Origin: Sphagnum magellanicum
Lineage: Eukaryota > Streptophyta > Sphagnopsida > Sphagnales > Sphagnaceae
DNA: 64,000 bases
Assembly (NCBI GenBank): GCA_021904315.1
Contig: CM038908.1
Location: 15,210,501-15,274,500, forward strand
Direction: 5' to 3'
Part shown: one piece after another, positions 23,750 to 37,600 of the stretch
Numbering within the stretch: position 1 is the stretch's first letter
Layout: each line of letters opens with the position of its first letter
Position numbers and translations under genes: made by a program
The notes under the pieces: model-generated
Databases searched by the model: none
What the model was told of the DNA's origin: nothing
The model's input: the letters and a program-made list of their open reading frames with translations, nothing else

Positions 23750-24830
23750 TCAATGGGTCCAAAAAAATTGAGGTTTGACATTCCTAATGGTACCACCCAA
23801 TGATGAGTTTGCCTTACAATTGGTACATTTGGGTGGTAACCAATCATGCCAACAAATGGGTGGAAGCAATTACATAGAGGACAAACATTAATATTGCAAT
23901 ATCTACAAAATAATCCCCAAATGAATACATTTCACTCATTTTGACCACCATTTTGACAATTGTAACTAATCAAGGTGCACATTTCATCAATGAGCTAACA
24001 ATTCGATACCTTGTCAAACACTTTTTATTATGTCATACCAACCCAACACCATATTACCCACATGATAATGTTGAAAACTTGTTAATTTTTTTTTAAAAAA
24101 TCTCCCATTGAATGGACATGTCAACTCAACAAATAAGATAATCAATAACTTCATTGATCAAATTGGTCAATGAGAAACAAATAGACTAGGATGAACACAT
24201 GTCCATAATATTACATTTTTTTACATGACAATTTAGACAAGGAGGTAATTAAATTTACACCATTCTAATGGGTTACATCCATTGTTGCTTACCCAGTACC
24301 TATTATCAACACATCTTGATGAGCAAGTTGATTCCCAACTAATCATATTAGTAGTATTCACAAATCATCTTACATTGTTGGAAAAGTGCTCTTACATTGT
24401 AAAAACATCAATTGGAGGTGCATCATGACCTCATAGTTGCCAACTAATGGAACGATCCTTATGGTCACAACAATGACATCATTCAAAAAAACAAATTCAA
24501 AGTTGAGGATTATGTAATGTTGTTTCCAAAGGCAATTAAAGCCCACTTTAGAAAATTCAAGAAGAGGTGTTTCAAACCACGTGCCAAATTTAGTATTGCT
24601 TAACCAACATTAAGGTTTTGTTGGTCACCATAGATAAGTTTAACGCTAACCTTATTCCAATTAATGTCAATAAATTGAAACTATGGATGAAAACACACTT
24701 GGGCAAGGTGAGAGGGAGGGACTTAAGCAAAATTTGGTTCATTGTTATAGTGCATACAACATATAACCACTCCATAATTATGTGGTGCACTCCACTATTG
24801 AGAAGATTACCATTCGTGATGTGTGATTAA
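23750..24830 (+). mobile_element. Ty3/gypsy-type retroelement fossil: integrase and pol end
   Basis: Translated pieces match the pol C-terminus of Ty3/gypsy elements. About 23,860 resembles the KWVEA block of the integrase core. About 23,970-24,060 resembles the TDQG-HFIN and HTNPTPYYP-type blocks. About 24,500-24,680 resembles the post-integrase segment (VxxFPKAIKAHFRKF-like and a following LDKF/VNVNKLK phrase). The piece is broken with numerous breaks and looks old. No flanking LTRs were recognised; the duplicated block at 25.03-25.23 kb lies just downstream. Confidence 0.65.
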
Positions 24831-25031
24831 ACTCTTTTGGTGACAATCCAAGGTCTCAACATCCTTGGATTGTGGCATTTTCCAAGACTTTGGGTTGTGC
24901 CTTTGGTTCCCACTCTTCCTAGTTCCATAACAAGTTTTCACATGTAGTGCTTTCAATTATCCTTGTTCAATCAATGTGATATAACATGTTCCTTTCTTAA
25001 ATTCATGTTTTCACTCTTTACATTCTAACTC

Positions 25032-25226
25032 CTCCCCAATCAAAGTTGTTTTGCTCTACCATTAAGCTACATTCTAAAACACATGCAATGTGCAACCATC
25101 AATTGTAGTGAACGTTGGGGCTATTACTCTCCAATCAACTTCGTTCTACTCTACCATTAAGTTACATCTTAGGATGCATGCAATGATGTTCCACCACTAA
25201 TTGTAACAAAACATTGGGGCTAATAT
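25032..25226. repeat. Tandem duplication of a 96-bp unit
   Basis: Copies at about 25,032-25,126 and 25,128-25,226 share CTCTACCATTAAG(C/T)TACAT, CATGCAATG and TTGGGGCTA(T/A)TA at matching offsets. Divergence is moderate (roughly one base in five). The origin is unknown; it could be the terminal part of the retroelement fossil upstream. Confidence 0.8.
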
Positions 25227-26392
25227 TAAATGTAGATAAATAAGTGATTGAGAAATCACTTACGTATTAAATATCGAGTAATGAAAACAAAGAAAACAAT
25301 AAACCCCAAATATAACCTACACAACTCTCTCAAGTTCCCAAACACTTTCAATATTGACAAATAAATTATCTCATTAACTTTTGACATTTCAAGCATGTAA
25401 TTTCTAGAAAATTTCAAATTTATAAAATTAAAAATAATAAATTATTTTAAAAGTTAAAAATTTAAAAAAATTACCAACAAACCTAAAAAGGGTTCTAAGA
25501 TACATATCTATACCATTCTTCCCACATTGATTTGGAATTAAATCATTCCCAAATCACTTGATCAATTTCTTATTAAAAAAATTTGAGCTAACCTTAGAGG
25601 CTCAAACTTGACCCACACCCAAAAACCTGACCTTACTTTTTTGCTTTTGAATTTGCAAGTTCCTTACAAAGTACATAGTCTATGAGGCACACCTTTCAAA
25701 AACCTAATCTTCATAGTAGTTTTTAAGGCACAATTTCCAATTCAAGAATCTCTAAGGGCCCCCCCCTCTACTAAGGTGCCCAAATTTCAAAATTAGGTCT
25801 AGTTTTTTTATTTCTAAAAATTAACTAGGAGAAGGGTAGGGCCAATTTATTGAAATGTATTGACATTTTTGCCTAATAAACTTTAGATTTATTGTTTCCA
25901 AATTTTATCTTAAATGTGTTTGATGTTGGGTTTTTAATGAATTTATTGTTTTCAATTTATCTCAAATGTGTGTTTTTAAATTGTGTCCAATTCAACTTTT
26001 TTTTTTTTTTGGTTGCAAATTATCTCAAATGTTCAAAATTTGTATTTTAATGAACTTGTTTGTTTTTAGATTATCTCAAATTCTGAAATTTGGTATATAT
26101 CCTTTACCGTACCCATAGGGTTAAACTTTCACATTGATAAAAACAAGTTTTTTTTTTTTTTTTTTCAAAAAAAATGATTTGATTATTTTTTAGAATTTTA
26201 ATTTTTTTTTGTTTTCCATGATCTTCCAAAAGTCTATTATGATATTATCATATGAGTAGTGATATTATTCAGATCAAAGTCCACAATTAATTAATTATAA
26301 TGGTTTTTGAACACCTTAGGCTAGCTTCATTATGTTCTCAAAAAATCATTTGAATATTTAAAATAATATTTAATGATGAAATTGACCTTCCA

Positions 26393-26427
<35 letters not shown>

Positions 26428-26685
26428 ACCAAATGGCAAAATATGTTCAAAACATGACTAAATATGATAAATAATTTCTTTTTAAAAAAAGAGTATCTTG
26501 CAACAAATAAATTCTCTCTCTCTATATATATATAAAATTATAATTTAATTTTCCTCTCTCTCTCTCTCTCTCTTATTTGCCCAAAAATCCCCACCCAAAA
26601 AAGAAATAAAAGGCCGTGACCCTAGAGGTAAGGCATGCAAATGTGAGAGATATAACCGGAGGATATATACAGCAGTCCAAATTCC

Positions 26686-26716
<31 letters not shown>

Positions 26717-26780
26717 CATACCCGGGCGGAAAAGAGGAGGGCCTCCAACATACATACTTACTAGTAAGTTGAAAGTGACC
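25227..26780. other. AT-rich DNA upstream of the GT-1-like gene with microsatellites
   Basis: No coding region. Simple repeats: (AT)n then (GT)n at 26,393-26,427; (TC)n at 26,553-26,572; (TA)n then CATA repeats at 26,685-26,722; poly(T) runs near 25,998-26,010 and 26,151-26,165. Composition shifts toward GC after about 26,720. Confidence 0.7.
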
Positions 26781-27156
26781 ACTCACTCACAGCAGCGCAA
26801 CAAGAAACGTGAAGAAAACAAACGAACCAAACGACCAAGAACCATTTCTTCGCACAAATTCTGAAACTCTTCTTTTGGCGGTGAGAAAAGAATTTTCCCC
26901 GTCTTCGGAGGAGGAGAAACAAAATCGCAATAACTTCCAGGGACGCTGCAAAAGGACTTTGCTAAAACATTCATTTTGTTTTGTTTTGTTTTGTTTGTTG
27001 TTTAGGAAATGGTCTTCACTGCGACTTCGGTTGGGAATTGAAGTCCGCAGGAATTTTTTTTTTACCCCCTCCTCCCCGCCCGTTCCTCCTCCTCCTCCTC
27101 CTCCTCCTCTCCGTCCCCTCTCCCCCCCCGCCCTCCCCTTCCAAAAACCCTAAAAT
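26781..27156 (+). promoter_or_regulatory. Leader region of the GT-1-like gene with telo-box
   Basis: This is the likely 5' leader: a purine-rich part (26,800-26,900), a TTTTG repeat (26,976-26,999), and a C/T-rich stretch with (CCT)n at about 27,083-27,109. A telo-box AAACCCTAA lies at about 27,145-27,153, a few bases before the start codon. An in-frame TAA at 27,151-27,153 immediately precedes the ATG and fixes the start. Confidence 0.55.
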
Positions 27157-30100
27157 ATGTATGAAGGCGAGACTCGGTGGCGTGGAAGTGTCGATGGTGA
27201 TCGAGAGCAACAACAGGTACGTACAAATTTTCCCTGCTACTGCTAAACTTAGCTTTTATGTTTGGTTTTTTGTTTTGTTTTGTTTTTTTTTTTTTGCTTT
27301 GTTTGTTTTGTTTTTCCTTTTGGGGTTTCAGTTTCTGTCATTGTTGCAACCGGTAGGTTTTTTGTCATAGTTGCAATCGATGGATTTTCGTCATCATGAT
27401 TTGCACTCAATGGCGTCATGGTTGCAATGGGTAGGGTTTTATGGCATGGTTGCAATGGGTGGAGTTTTCTGTTATGGTGGGGGGAATTGTAAGATATAAG
27501 GTCTGAAGAGCTTGTTTCTTTTCTGTGGGGGGGTGGGGGGGAGAAAATTGTTGGGATAGAGATAGCAGCAGCAGCATTGTGGGTGATTTGGGGGAATGTA
27601 TGGTGGCTGAGTGTCTGTTGGAGGCATGGGCAACTATTCAAGCAATTTGAGAGGTTTTTGTATAAGACAGAAGTGGTGTAAATTTGGTTCTTTTGAAGTT
27701 TCTGGAATCACATTGGCCAACATATGAGAGCAGCTCGGCACCCAGTTTATAAACTTGATTGATTGAGGTAGTGTTGAATTATGTTGCACCGTACCAACAC
27801 AGATATCAGCATCACCACATCAACTACTTATTGGGGATGGTGAGGACCAAGAGACCAAGACACCCAAAAAGAGGGCTGAAACATGGATTCAGGATGAGAT
27901 CAAAGTGTTGATAGCATATCGCAAGGAGATGGAAAGTCTGTTCAACACATCTAAAAGCAACAAGCATCTGTGGGAGCAAATCTCTCGTAAAATGAAAGAG
28001 CATGGATATGATCGCTCCGCCACAATGTGCACGGACAAATGGCGAAATCTGCTGAAGGAGTACAAGAAAGCTAAGGCTCATGATAAGGGCACATCCAAGG
28101 TGGCATTTTACAAAGACTTGGAGGAGATTCTCGGTGAGCGGGCCAAGTCCATCCCCTACCGAAGCCCTGCTAAGCCAGGCATGTTGCATCTGTCAACCAA
28201 AGGTAAGTACAGACAGAGTGAAGATGAGAGGAATTCTTACATGTATCACACTTTTGATGCACATTTCACCCAGTCATCATCATCAAGAAGATTTCAAGAT
28301 TACAATACAGAAACAGATGGAAGTGCAAACCAAGACTGTAATGTGCATTACAGTATCATTGAGTTCTTGTTGAGGTTGTTTTGGTTTTGTCAGAACAGAC
28401 ACACAACCATTACCTTCAACATGCTGTCTACAATCTCATAGGCATTCAGTCTGCATGCTGTATCTAGCACTGACAGTTTAGGGTTTAGGATAACCGGTAT
28501 TGCATTTTTGACATTGGGTAATGCAAATCAATCAAAACTGTTGGCTAATGCTTTTTGGCATCCCTGTACATCATGGTCTTTATCACTCTGTTCTGTCTCA
28601 TTGTTCATCTTTATTCTTTAGGTTTATTGCAAAGGTTTTAAGTCTCTAATGGCTGGAATTCTGCTGCATATACTCTTCAAAGCTTTTTCTCCCTGTTGTT
28701 GGTATTTTGCTGTGAGATCTAGGCTAGGTTATTGCAAGGTGATTGAGTAGTCCACTGTATGAACAACTGTCTTTATCAGCAGAATGTTGACCTATGTGAT
28801 GATCCTTAAGGTTCATACATGTCATATCATAATGTTGTGGGTGAGACTCACAATATTATGCCTGCACTTTTCTTGTTGCACGTGTTTTGGTTTGGCCAGA
28901 ACAGACATAATGATTACCTTCAAAGTGTTATTCTGAAGTTTTTTTCTGCAATCTCATGTCTGTTGGATCATAATCCATCAAAATCACTCCATGAAAATTG
29001 CATAGTGTATGCTACTCAATAGGTTCTGTGGTGGCCCCTCTTCCTGTGGTCTTGTATCAGATGGAGAGGGTCTTATGTTAGGCAAATGAGATGTTTATTG
29101 GTTCCTATTTCCCATGATGGAAATTTGCATATATGTTTGTGGAGCTTGTCAAATGGTGGTCAATTGAATGCATTGACCTGAAGTCTGTGGGGAGTAATGG
29201 CAGCTAGCAACTGTCATTTGTGAAGAAGCTGACAGTCTGATACTTTTGATTGACATTCACAAGGTCATGACTGCACTCGTTGTTGTTTTTTTTTCTTTGG
29301 GTTGGGAGCTGTGCTTCTGTTTCTCTTTACAATTCAGCATACAACTCCATCTCTGTGCATGTATTGGGAGGGTGATTATTCTAAGATTTTTGTGCCAAGA
29401 TATGGAGCTGCCCTCCATTTCCACGTCCTTTGAGTATATTGATCTTACTTCATTTTTTGTAGCACCATCTCATCATGATCTTTGATTTCTATCGGCTCCA
29501 TTTATCAGGGAGCTCTAATGTGCTGGACATGTATCCTCATGTTGTGGGTTGTCATGACATGGTAACCACTATTACTTGGACATAGTTACAAGATGACCAG
29601 CTGGTATTCAATGAGTCTTTAATGGTAGCTGGAAGGGACTTCGGGTTTCATAGTTGTGATGGCATTATGCTCTTCCCCTTCTGGTAGTGACTGTTGTTTG
29701 TGAGCAGACAGACTTGATCATCAGCATGGGGCTTGTGATGGCAGGATCTCCCAGACTGAATCTGGAGCATCAGTTAGACCATGATGGGCATCCAACAACC
29801 CTCTCATCAGGTGATGGAATTGGTCCAGCTTTTGCACCAAACGGGGTTCCACCATCTTGGAGTTGGAGAGAAACAAATGCTACTGGTAAATTTGTACAGC
29901 TATTTTTGTTTAGTCAATCCCAGCCACGTGTGGGCACTGTGGTTTTGGCAGTAGATATAATGCATTCTTATATCCATTCATAGAGACTGTACTGCAGGAT
30001 CTTCTTAGGGAAATGTCTTACAACCTGTGGAGCTGCAAGTTGATTCTATAAGACTGTTCAATAGACCTTTGAGTTGAAGGTGCTGAGGATTCATTTGCTG

Positions 30101-31104
30101 CCTGCATGAAAAAGGAAACTGGGATGTAGGAAAGGAATCCAAGAGTTCATACAATCTTTCCTCTGTCAAATTGTTCCAGCTAGGTGCACTTGCTTGTGAA
30201 TCAGATCTTGGTTGTAGTAATTTTATGTAGCTGATATTTTGGGTATGCTTCTTCATGAGAACTGTACTCATCATGCAAAAGTCTCTCTGATTTTCCTAAT
30301 GCACAAGCCTAAACCTAGATCTGTGAGTTGTTTTTTTGAGGGGAATAAATGAACTGCATCTGTCCTGATGCATTGCTGTGACTGTTTTCATGAGATATTG
30401 ATATGTCTGTCAAAGAGGTGGAGCAAATGAAGTGTGAGGAGATACTAGCTAAAGAAACAAGACACTTCAAAAAAGTTTCAATTGGTCAATCTGGTGAGTG
30501 TTGCAGGTCAGGATCACCAGTCAAAGATTATTGTAGTAAAGTTTGGGGATCTCATGCGGAAGATTAGAGTGGATGGCCCTTTTGAGTCAATCAAGGAGAC
30601 AATCAAAAATGCATTTGGCCTTCGGACAAAGCGGCCATTTTGGTTGGAGGATGATGAAGGTGTGGTGCAGCCTTTGGGGCAGGAAATGGCCTCTACCCAG
30701 TATTCTCTCAATCTGGACCCAGGCATGTACCCTTCCTGTATTTTCATAAATAGAGGATATTTGTTTGGCAATCAAACAACATTCATTGACAAGGAATAGT
30801 GGTGATTGCATTGCAAATGTTCAATTGTTCAATGTTGCAAAATATCCACATGAACTGTGAGAAAACTGATCTGTTCTCTTGGCTTTGGTTGTTGCGTCCA
30901 GGGTTGTTAGTGAAGGTGTGCTTGTATGATGAGTCTGGGATCCCAACAGGCAGCACTGAGAACAGAACACTGTATTCTGATGAGGATTTTAGCAACTTCC
31001 TCATGCGGAGGGGCTGGCAAGGTTTCCGGGAGATGGGAACCTTCAGGGACATATACTCCATTGAAGATATGCATCCAGGAGCTGTATACCAACGGGCACC
31101 ATGA
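27157..31104 (+). CDS. GT-1: Trihelix transcription factor GT-1-like
   Basis: Five exons: 27157-27216, 27803-28202, 29745-29885, 30507-30722 and 30902-31104. They total 1,020 bp and 339 residues; Arabidopsis GT-1 is about 406. The basic segment PKKRAETW precedes the trihelix DNA-binding domain at residues about 45-130, with conserved tryptophans W48, W77 and W100 and the phrases [16 protein letters not shown] and [13 protein letters not shown]. The C-terminal half keeps GT-1 blocks [60 protein letters not shown] and [10 protein letters not shown]-1 binds GT-elements (GGTTAA type) of light-regulated promoters in the nucleus. The N-terminus before the trihelix is shorter than in Arabidopsis. 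All phases match. The fourth intron appears to start with GC (CCAG|GCATGT), because only that choice gives [13 protein letters not shown] in frame. A small extra exon inside the 1.5 kb third-exon intron cannot be excluded. Confidence 0.9.
27336..27475 (+). repeat. Degenerate ~30-bp repeats in GT-1 intron 1
   Basis: About five imperfect copies of a unit near GTCATGGTTGCAATGGGTGG followed by TTTT lie in the first intron. They are noncoding. Confidence 0.6.
28378..28962 (+). repeat. Intronic direct duplication (about 80 bp, copies 0.5 kb apart)
   Basis: Within the second GT-1 intron, 28,378-28,455 and 28,884-28,962 share TTTTGGTTT, CAGAACAGACA, ATTACCTTCAA and TGCAATCTCAT-like phrases in the same order. 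The match suggests a partial internal duplication of the intron or two copies of a short repeat. No coding role is seen. Confidence 0.65.
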
Positions 31105-33085
31105 TGGGTGCTACTTGAGTTCCTGGAATGTGCCTGGTGCGTGTGTAAAGGAGACAAACAGAGAGAAAAATACACAATTGAACTTTAAAAAAGATTTGAA
31201 GCCATTGCTAATCAAGCAAAGGCATAGCCATTTGTACACTAAAAGCATAGTGTGGTTAGTGGTGTTGTTTGAGGTTAGGCTTTATGCAGTCCAGGCTCTT
31301 GATGTGTACAAGGTACTGAAGGGGGCTTTACTCTTGAAGGGGCTTTACTCTTGGGCAAGTGTGGAGCTGTGTTAACCATTCACAACTGAGGTAAATTTTG
31401 ACCAAGCACATTGCTTTCATGGAACAAACTTGTCAGTTTTAAGATTCAGCTGCTGTTCACTTCTAGGCCTGTGATGCCAGCTATGTTGCCATCTATGGCA
31501 GCTAAGGATGGCTGTTTCACTTTGGGACTGTTCTGAAAGTACACTTCCATTAGCAGGCGCATTTGATTTTTGCAGAATTCATGAATGCTACTTCCAGACA
31601 TTGAGTGTACATTTCTTGTGGCATTTAAAAATTGTTTCTCTAAACCATGAATGATAGCTCAAAGAACTGGAGATTTTGTTTTCAGCTGTAGTTGTTGAAC
31701 AAAGGTTCTTAGATTGGCTCTTCAATGCCAATGTAGTCATCTCATGTATAAAGTTAGTGACATGAAATTCATGTATAAAACAGCAATTAAGTTGGTACCA
31801 CTGGATTTCAGTTCTCACCACAGCTCAAGTGTTGGCCACTGTTATGCAGAGACACCTCACCTTGACATCCTAGATGTACAGAAATGCAGTATGGGATTTT
31901 GGGAAGAGATTTAGCTTTGGATAGTAGGCCACTGGATCACAGTAGTTAGATTAGTATCTGTGCTTCATGTGCTGTTCCTTTATGTTAAAAGTTTACATGA
32001 GATTTTTTGAGTGCTCTGGTCATTGCATCCGGCCATTCCATCTTTGGTTCATAAACATGAGAAACAGGGAACTGATACTTTCTTTCCAGAGAAACCCATT
32101 TTCCAAATGCTTTCAGAAGCGAACTTTTTTTGGTGATAGTTCCTGAACTTGATCTAACTATTTTTGCAATACATGTGAAGGCGAAACAAAAATGCTAGTT
32201 TTGCCTTACCCAGGAACCCAAAGTGGTTGTCCACTTCAAGTATACATGTGTCCACATGGCTAAACCTATAACATCACACTGCAGATGATTGAAATATCAC
32301 TTGATTGCAAAGTTTGATTAAAAACATGTCCATGTCTGTTTTTCTTCTTGCAGTTGAATAAGTCAGTTCCTTTTGTTTGCCAATAATTGGACACTTGTGA
32401 AGCAATTGTCTGATTATTGACCCATAACTACACAGATTGAATTGCTTCACATCTAATTATACCACTCTTCAAAAGCAAGAATGCTTGAGTTAAGCCTTTT
32501 TGCAGGCAGAACTGAATAACAATATCTTCACAAGTTGGTCACATATAAAACAATCACTTCAGAAGTCAGTCAAGTAGAAGAACAATGCTTCACACAAGTA
32601 GAAGGACATCGTTTCACAAGTAGGAATTGGTTAAACAATCCATTCTTTTACAAGTAGGATGAGGAAAAACATTTATTTTACAAGTAGGTCAAGTAGAATG
32701 GAACTGCAAGGTGCAACTATAATTGAGCAACAATCTCCTCTCAAATCCCTTAAGCAAGTTCACAAAACATAACACAAACTTGAGCTTCCCATTAAGCACA
32801 ATGCCCGTTGAAGAGAAAACAGCAGAAAAGTGAAACATCCCACTCCAAATTCAATATCCAACCAGCCAGGATTGATGACAAAGGAAGCCTTCAGCAAATT
32901 ACATAGCATTTATTGATTCAGGACATTCTGTACTGTCACTTTTCACAGTGAAAACGTGCAACAAGTGTTCCTGGAAAAAGAACCATGCAACTTGCAAGGG
33001 TTACAACAGACCGATATGTCTGGTCAACAAACTTCAGAACATGTACCGACCATCAGCAATTTGGCAACACACAACAAGATGGCAA
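31105..33085. other. Convergent intergenic region between GT-1 and polyubiquitin genes
   Basis: This contains both 3' flanks. Degenerate ACAAGTAG-type words repeat at 32,520-32,700. No further coding region is supported. Confidence 0.55.
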
Positions 33086-34018
<933 letters not shown>

Positions 34019-34221
34019 TCAGATACTCTCGTACAGACTTCGAAACCGAGAAATTATCAGGAAAGGTATGAGCAGAAAAAGAAATCTCGACAGCAGATCG
34101 CTCGACACAAGCTTGCCGTTAACAAGAGACAACGCAAGACGTTTGAGCACTAGGGCAACGAGAGAGCAACAAAAAGGAGAACGAAAGAGATTGTGGGAAG
34201 GAAAGGGTGCGAAGAGCGTTT

Positions 34222-34228
34222 TTTTATA
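34222..34228 (-). promoter_or_regulatory. TATA box of the polyubiquitin gene
   Basis: TATAAAA on the minus strand (within TGTATAAAAAAACGC). It would place transcription start near 34,190-34,197 and give a leader of about 190 nt. The surrounding 34,200-34,700 is notably rich in GC and CpG compared with the rest of the window. Confidence 0.75.
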
Positions 34229-34364
34229 CACACAGCGGAATCACGTTGTTTCCTGCCCATCTGCCCGAGTCACGGCGGGTGTGGGGCCGGGTCCGAGACC
34301 GGGTGAAGCAGCCCTCAGGCGGTTACCGTCGGAGATTAGTTGCCAAAAAGGTGTTGGAATTTTC

Positions 34365-34520
34365 GAGACCTCGAATTTTTTTAATGTGCGAACGAATTTG
34401 ACGAGACCTCGATTCTTTTGCGTGTGTGAAACGACTTCGACGAGACCTCGTTTTTCCGGGGGGTGTGTGGACGATTTCGACAAGACCTCGATTTTTTTGG
34501 GTGTGTGGACGGGACCGACC
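34365..34520 (-). repeat. 39-bp tandem repeat in the polyubiquitin promoter
   Basis: Four copies start with (G/A)AGACCTCG at 34,365, 34,403, 34,442 and 34,482, giving periods of 38, 39 and 40 bp. Each copy runs through a T-rich part and a GTGTG-like part to TTCGAC or TTTGAC. The array lies about 140-300 bp upstream of the TATA box. The TTC/GAA words could suggest degenerate heat-shock elements, but spacing does not match cleanly, so no factor is assigned. Confidence 0.8.
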
Positions 34521-34640
34521 GTGCGGAGCACGGGTGACGGAAATTCCAAGGGAACTACGAAACTTCCGTCGGCGGTAACGATGGTACAAACTGATGGGCC
34601 ACGCGCAAGCGAAGAAAAGGACGGCGGAAAATTCGCGTAG

Positions 34641-37600
34641 GATTTACGCATGGCAGGGCCAGCCGCCGTTCCGTTAGGTATAACGGGTTCATCCAGGGCC
34701 TGTTCCACCGGCCAGAGAGAACCGGCACCCACCCTTCAACCACGAAGGATGGATGGTAAGTGGTCAGGAAACAGTTATCTGTTGGTTTCCAGTTCCCTAG
34801 CTCTAACCATGGTGGTTAGCTTAGTTGCTTGTTTTATTACCAACTAATAATGAGAAAGTTTGTTAGTAGGTAGGTAATAAAACAGCCCTCTAAGAGAATC
34901 TCCCGCGGTGGTGCTCAGTAGGGGACCCTGCAAAAATATTTTTCACATGAATCTTAGTTCTTATAATTTTTCGCAACCCCACCCTCCATAAAACTGAAAT
35001 TGGGATGGCAAATAGGTGGGGGGACTACTAATAGCAAACCACCTGGACCGATCATTATGATGGGCCAATCAGAAATACTGAACAGATGTCAAATCATATT
35101 TATTACACTCTTTTCTGAATGTATACAGCATTGCTGCAGCTTTTACCAGGCACCACAACGTGTGCAATTATGATGCCTAACATCATGGTGTTAACTTCTA
35201 AGAGTTTCAACATAATAATATTTCACGATAGGTATTTGTTTGTTGTTTGGATGTGACCCTACAATTTGTTAGGTCCCCCCATTTCACTTTTGGTATTTTT
35301 TGAAAAGCCATCAACAAGGCAATGTGCACCTTTGTCATTTCACAATTTTCAAACTGGTGAAGTGAAAACTATTGAATTTAGAGTGTCTTGCGTCTAGGGA
35401 AAGGCATTGATGTCAAGGCTCCTTTCCTGGAGTGAGAAATTGTGTTGTGCAAGGTGTCCTCAATTTCCCTTATGAAACCTCTCAAAGGTTGGGTTCGACC
35501 AAAACTCTATAGTTAACCCCACTTTGATATGATTAAAATAGTGTTGGGAAAAGTGACCTTACAAGAGGTTTAATAGACTTGGGCCAATGACATAGGTGGG
35601 CCACTAGCACTAATGAAAATAGTAACTAAAAGTTTTCTTCTAGATGCAAATGGCTCTACAAATACAATTTGTTAATTCCCAAGCTTCATAAACATTTACA
35701 TACACATGAGAATAATTTATGATTTCTTAAATTTGAAAAACCAATATTTGACATCATCTTAATCATCATTTAATAAAGTGACAATTTTTTGCAAGTTTTT
35801 AAAATGGGCAAATGGCATATGATTTCCATGCTTGTTTTTAGGCCATTAAAAATACCTAGTAAATTGTTAGTAAGGATTTTATGGCAATGATGACAAAAGG
35901 CCAAAACTTTGAGTGACATCCTTATACAAAATTATATGGATGTGTTCATTGTCATTATGTTCATCTTTCGAATGCAATGTGATTTGTGCTGAGGTCATTC
36001 AATTTCACTTAAAATCACCCCTTTTGCTTCTACCAACTCCATAAGTATATAATGTTATTTGCACGATTGTTATATTGTGAGACTATGAGCATGAGCTTGT
36101 GAGCATGAGACTAGGAACAAAATGGAATATTTTTGAACATTTTTTTATGACGTGGATGCAATATATCAAAAATATTCTTTGTCACATTGGATAGAATTTT
36201 TGTTGATGTGGCAAAATATTCTACCATGTGTATACGGATGGATGAACAATCTATCCACTTCATTGCCACCTTTATTTGTTAATCCAATCCATTCCACTTG
36301 CACTACCTTAATTTCAAATATAATCACAAATCACCACTCCAAAATGTCATAAAAAAACGTTTTGTAATGTACCCAAACATAAAACATATATCAAGTATCT
36401 TATCATTAATTTTAAAATAAGAATTCATTATTATATTTTAATGTTCATGGATTTAATTCATCCATCATTTTTATTTTTCATCCATAATATGTATTTAAAG
36501 GTGCTTGAAAATGTTCTTTGGATGGTGGCTATTCATATAGAAACTTTCATGAAAGTTGCTTTGGGTGAAAAGACCTTATAATGAACAAAAAATGTTGTCA
36601 CAACCTACAACCTCTACATTTCAAAATTGTATGTGTTTGAACTTTCACCAAGTTAATATTTTTAAAAAAATTCATTGTATTCATAATAAAATAGTTCAAA
36701 ACCCAAAAAATAATGTTTTCAAAATAATTTTTTTAGAATATAATATTCATAACACTATAGTTTAAAATGAAAATATATTTCGAAAACCATTCAAACAATT
36801 GCCAAACTTGATGAAATAAAAAGTCATATATTGGATATGAATACTTGATTATACCATTTCAATTCCATAGAAAGAGTTCCATTCATGTGATTTAACAAAA
36901 AAACATTTAGATGAAATTCTTGATTCAAATTTTCACATAAGTGTGTGAAACTGAAAAAATGTTGAAAAGTTATTTTCTTTTGAAAGATAACAAGAATCGT
37001 GTTATAGGCCTAGTGTCAAATATCAATTTTATATGTTCCTCAAAACATGAAAGAAAATGAAAGAAAACTTGCCCCCAAAATAATACAAAATGTACTAAAC
37101 CTTAAACCCAAGCTCTACCCCTTAATGTGCTTTCACCTTTTTTATCTAGGTCTCAAAAAAAGTATAAATAGAGGAAACCACTCCTCTCCCCCCAACTTCA
37201 ATTACCTTTAACCTATTAAACTCCAATTTGTGACATAAAATCATTCATAATCCAAAGATTGTGTTTATGATGAGCATAAATTAGATTGTAATTACAACTT
37301 GTAATGTTTTTGTTTATTTGGGAATGTTACAACCAAGTCGTAGACTTGCATTTGTTCTTCGAAGGTTTTTGCTTTTAGGTGCATGCTCTATGTTGTTGCT
37401 TCAATTTTGCTTACAACAATTTTATGTTTAAAATTTTACCTTTGTAGTAATCCTAATGACCTTGTTTGCTACAACATTCCAAGCTTATGTTGGTTAATTC
37501 CTTTATCTCATAGTAGGATTTTGCATTAATGTGAAACCATTTATTGGTTGTCTAGAATTCATGTGCACATCAACATGAGTTTAAATGGGGTTTGATTTTA

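Noticed and set aside
26809-27370. Frames upstream of GT-1 (114 and 129 residues)
   Set aside because: Made of C/T-rich and simple-repeat leader DNA; an in-frame stop separates them from the GT-1 start.
34365-34520. CRISPR-like array
   Set aside because: Regular spacing, but the whole unit is repeated with no unique spacers, and the DNA is eukaryotic nuclear.
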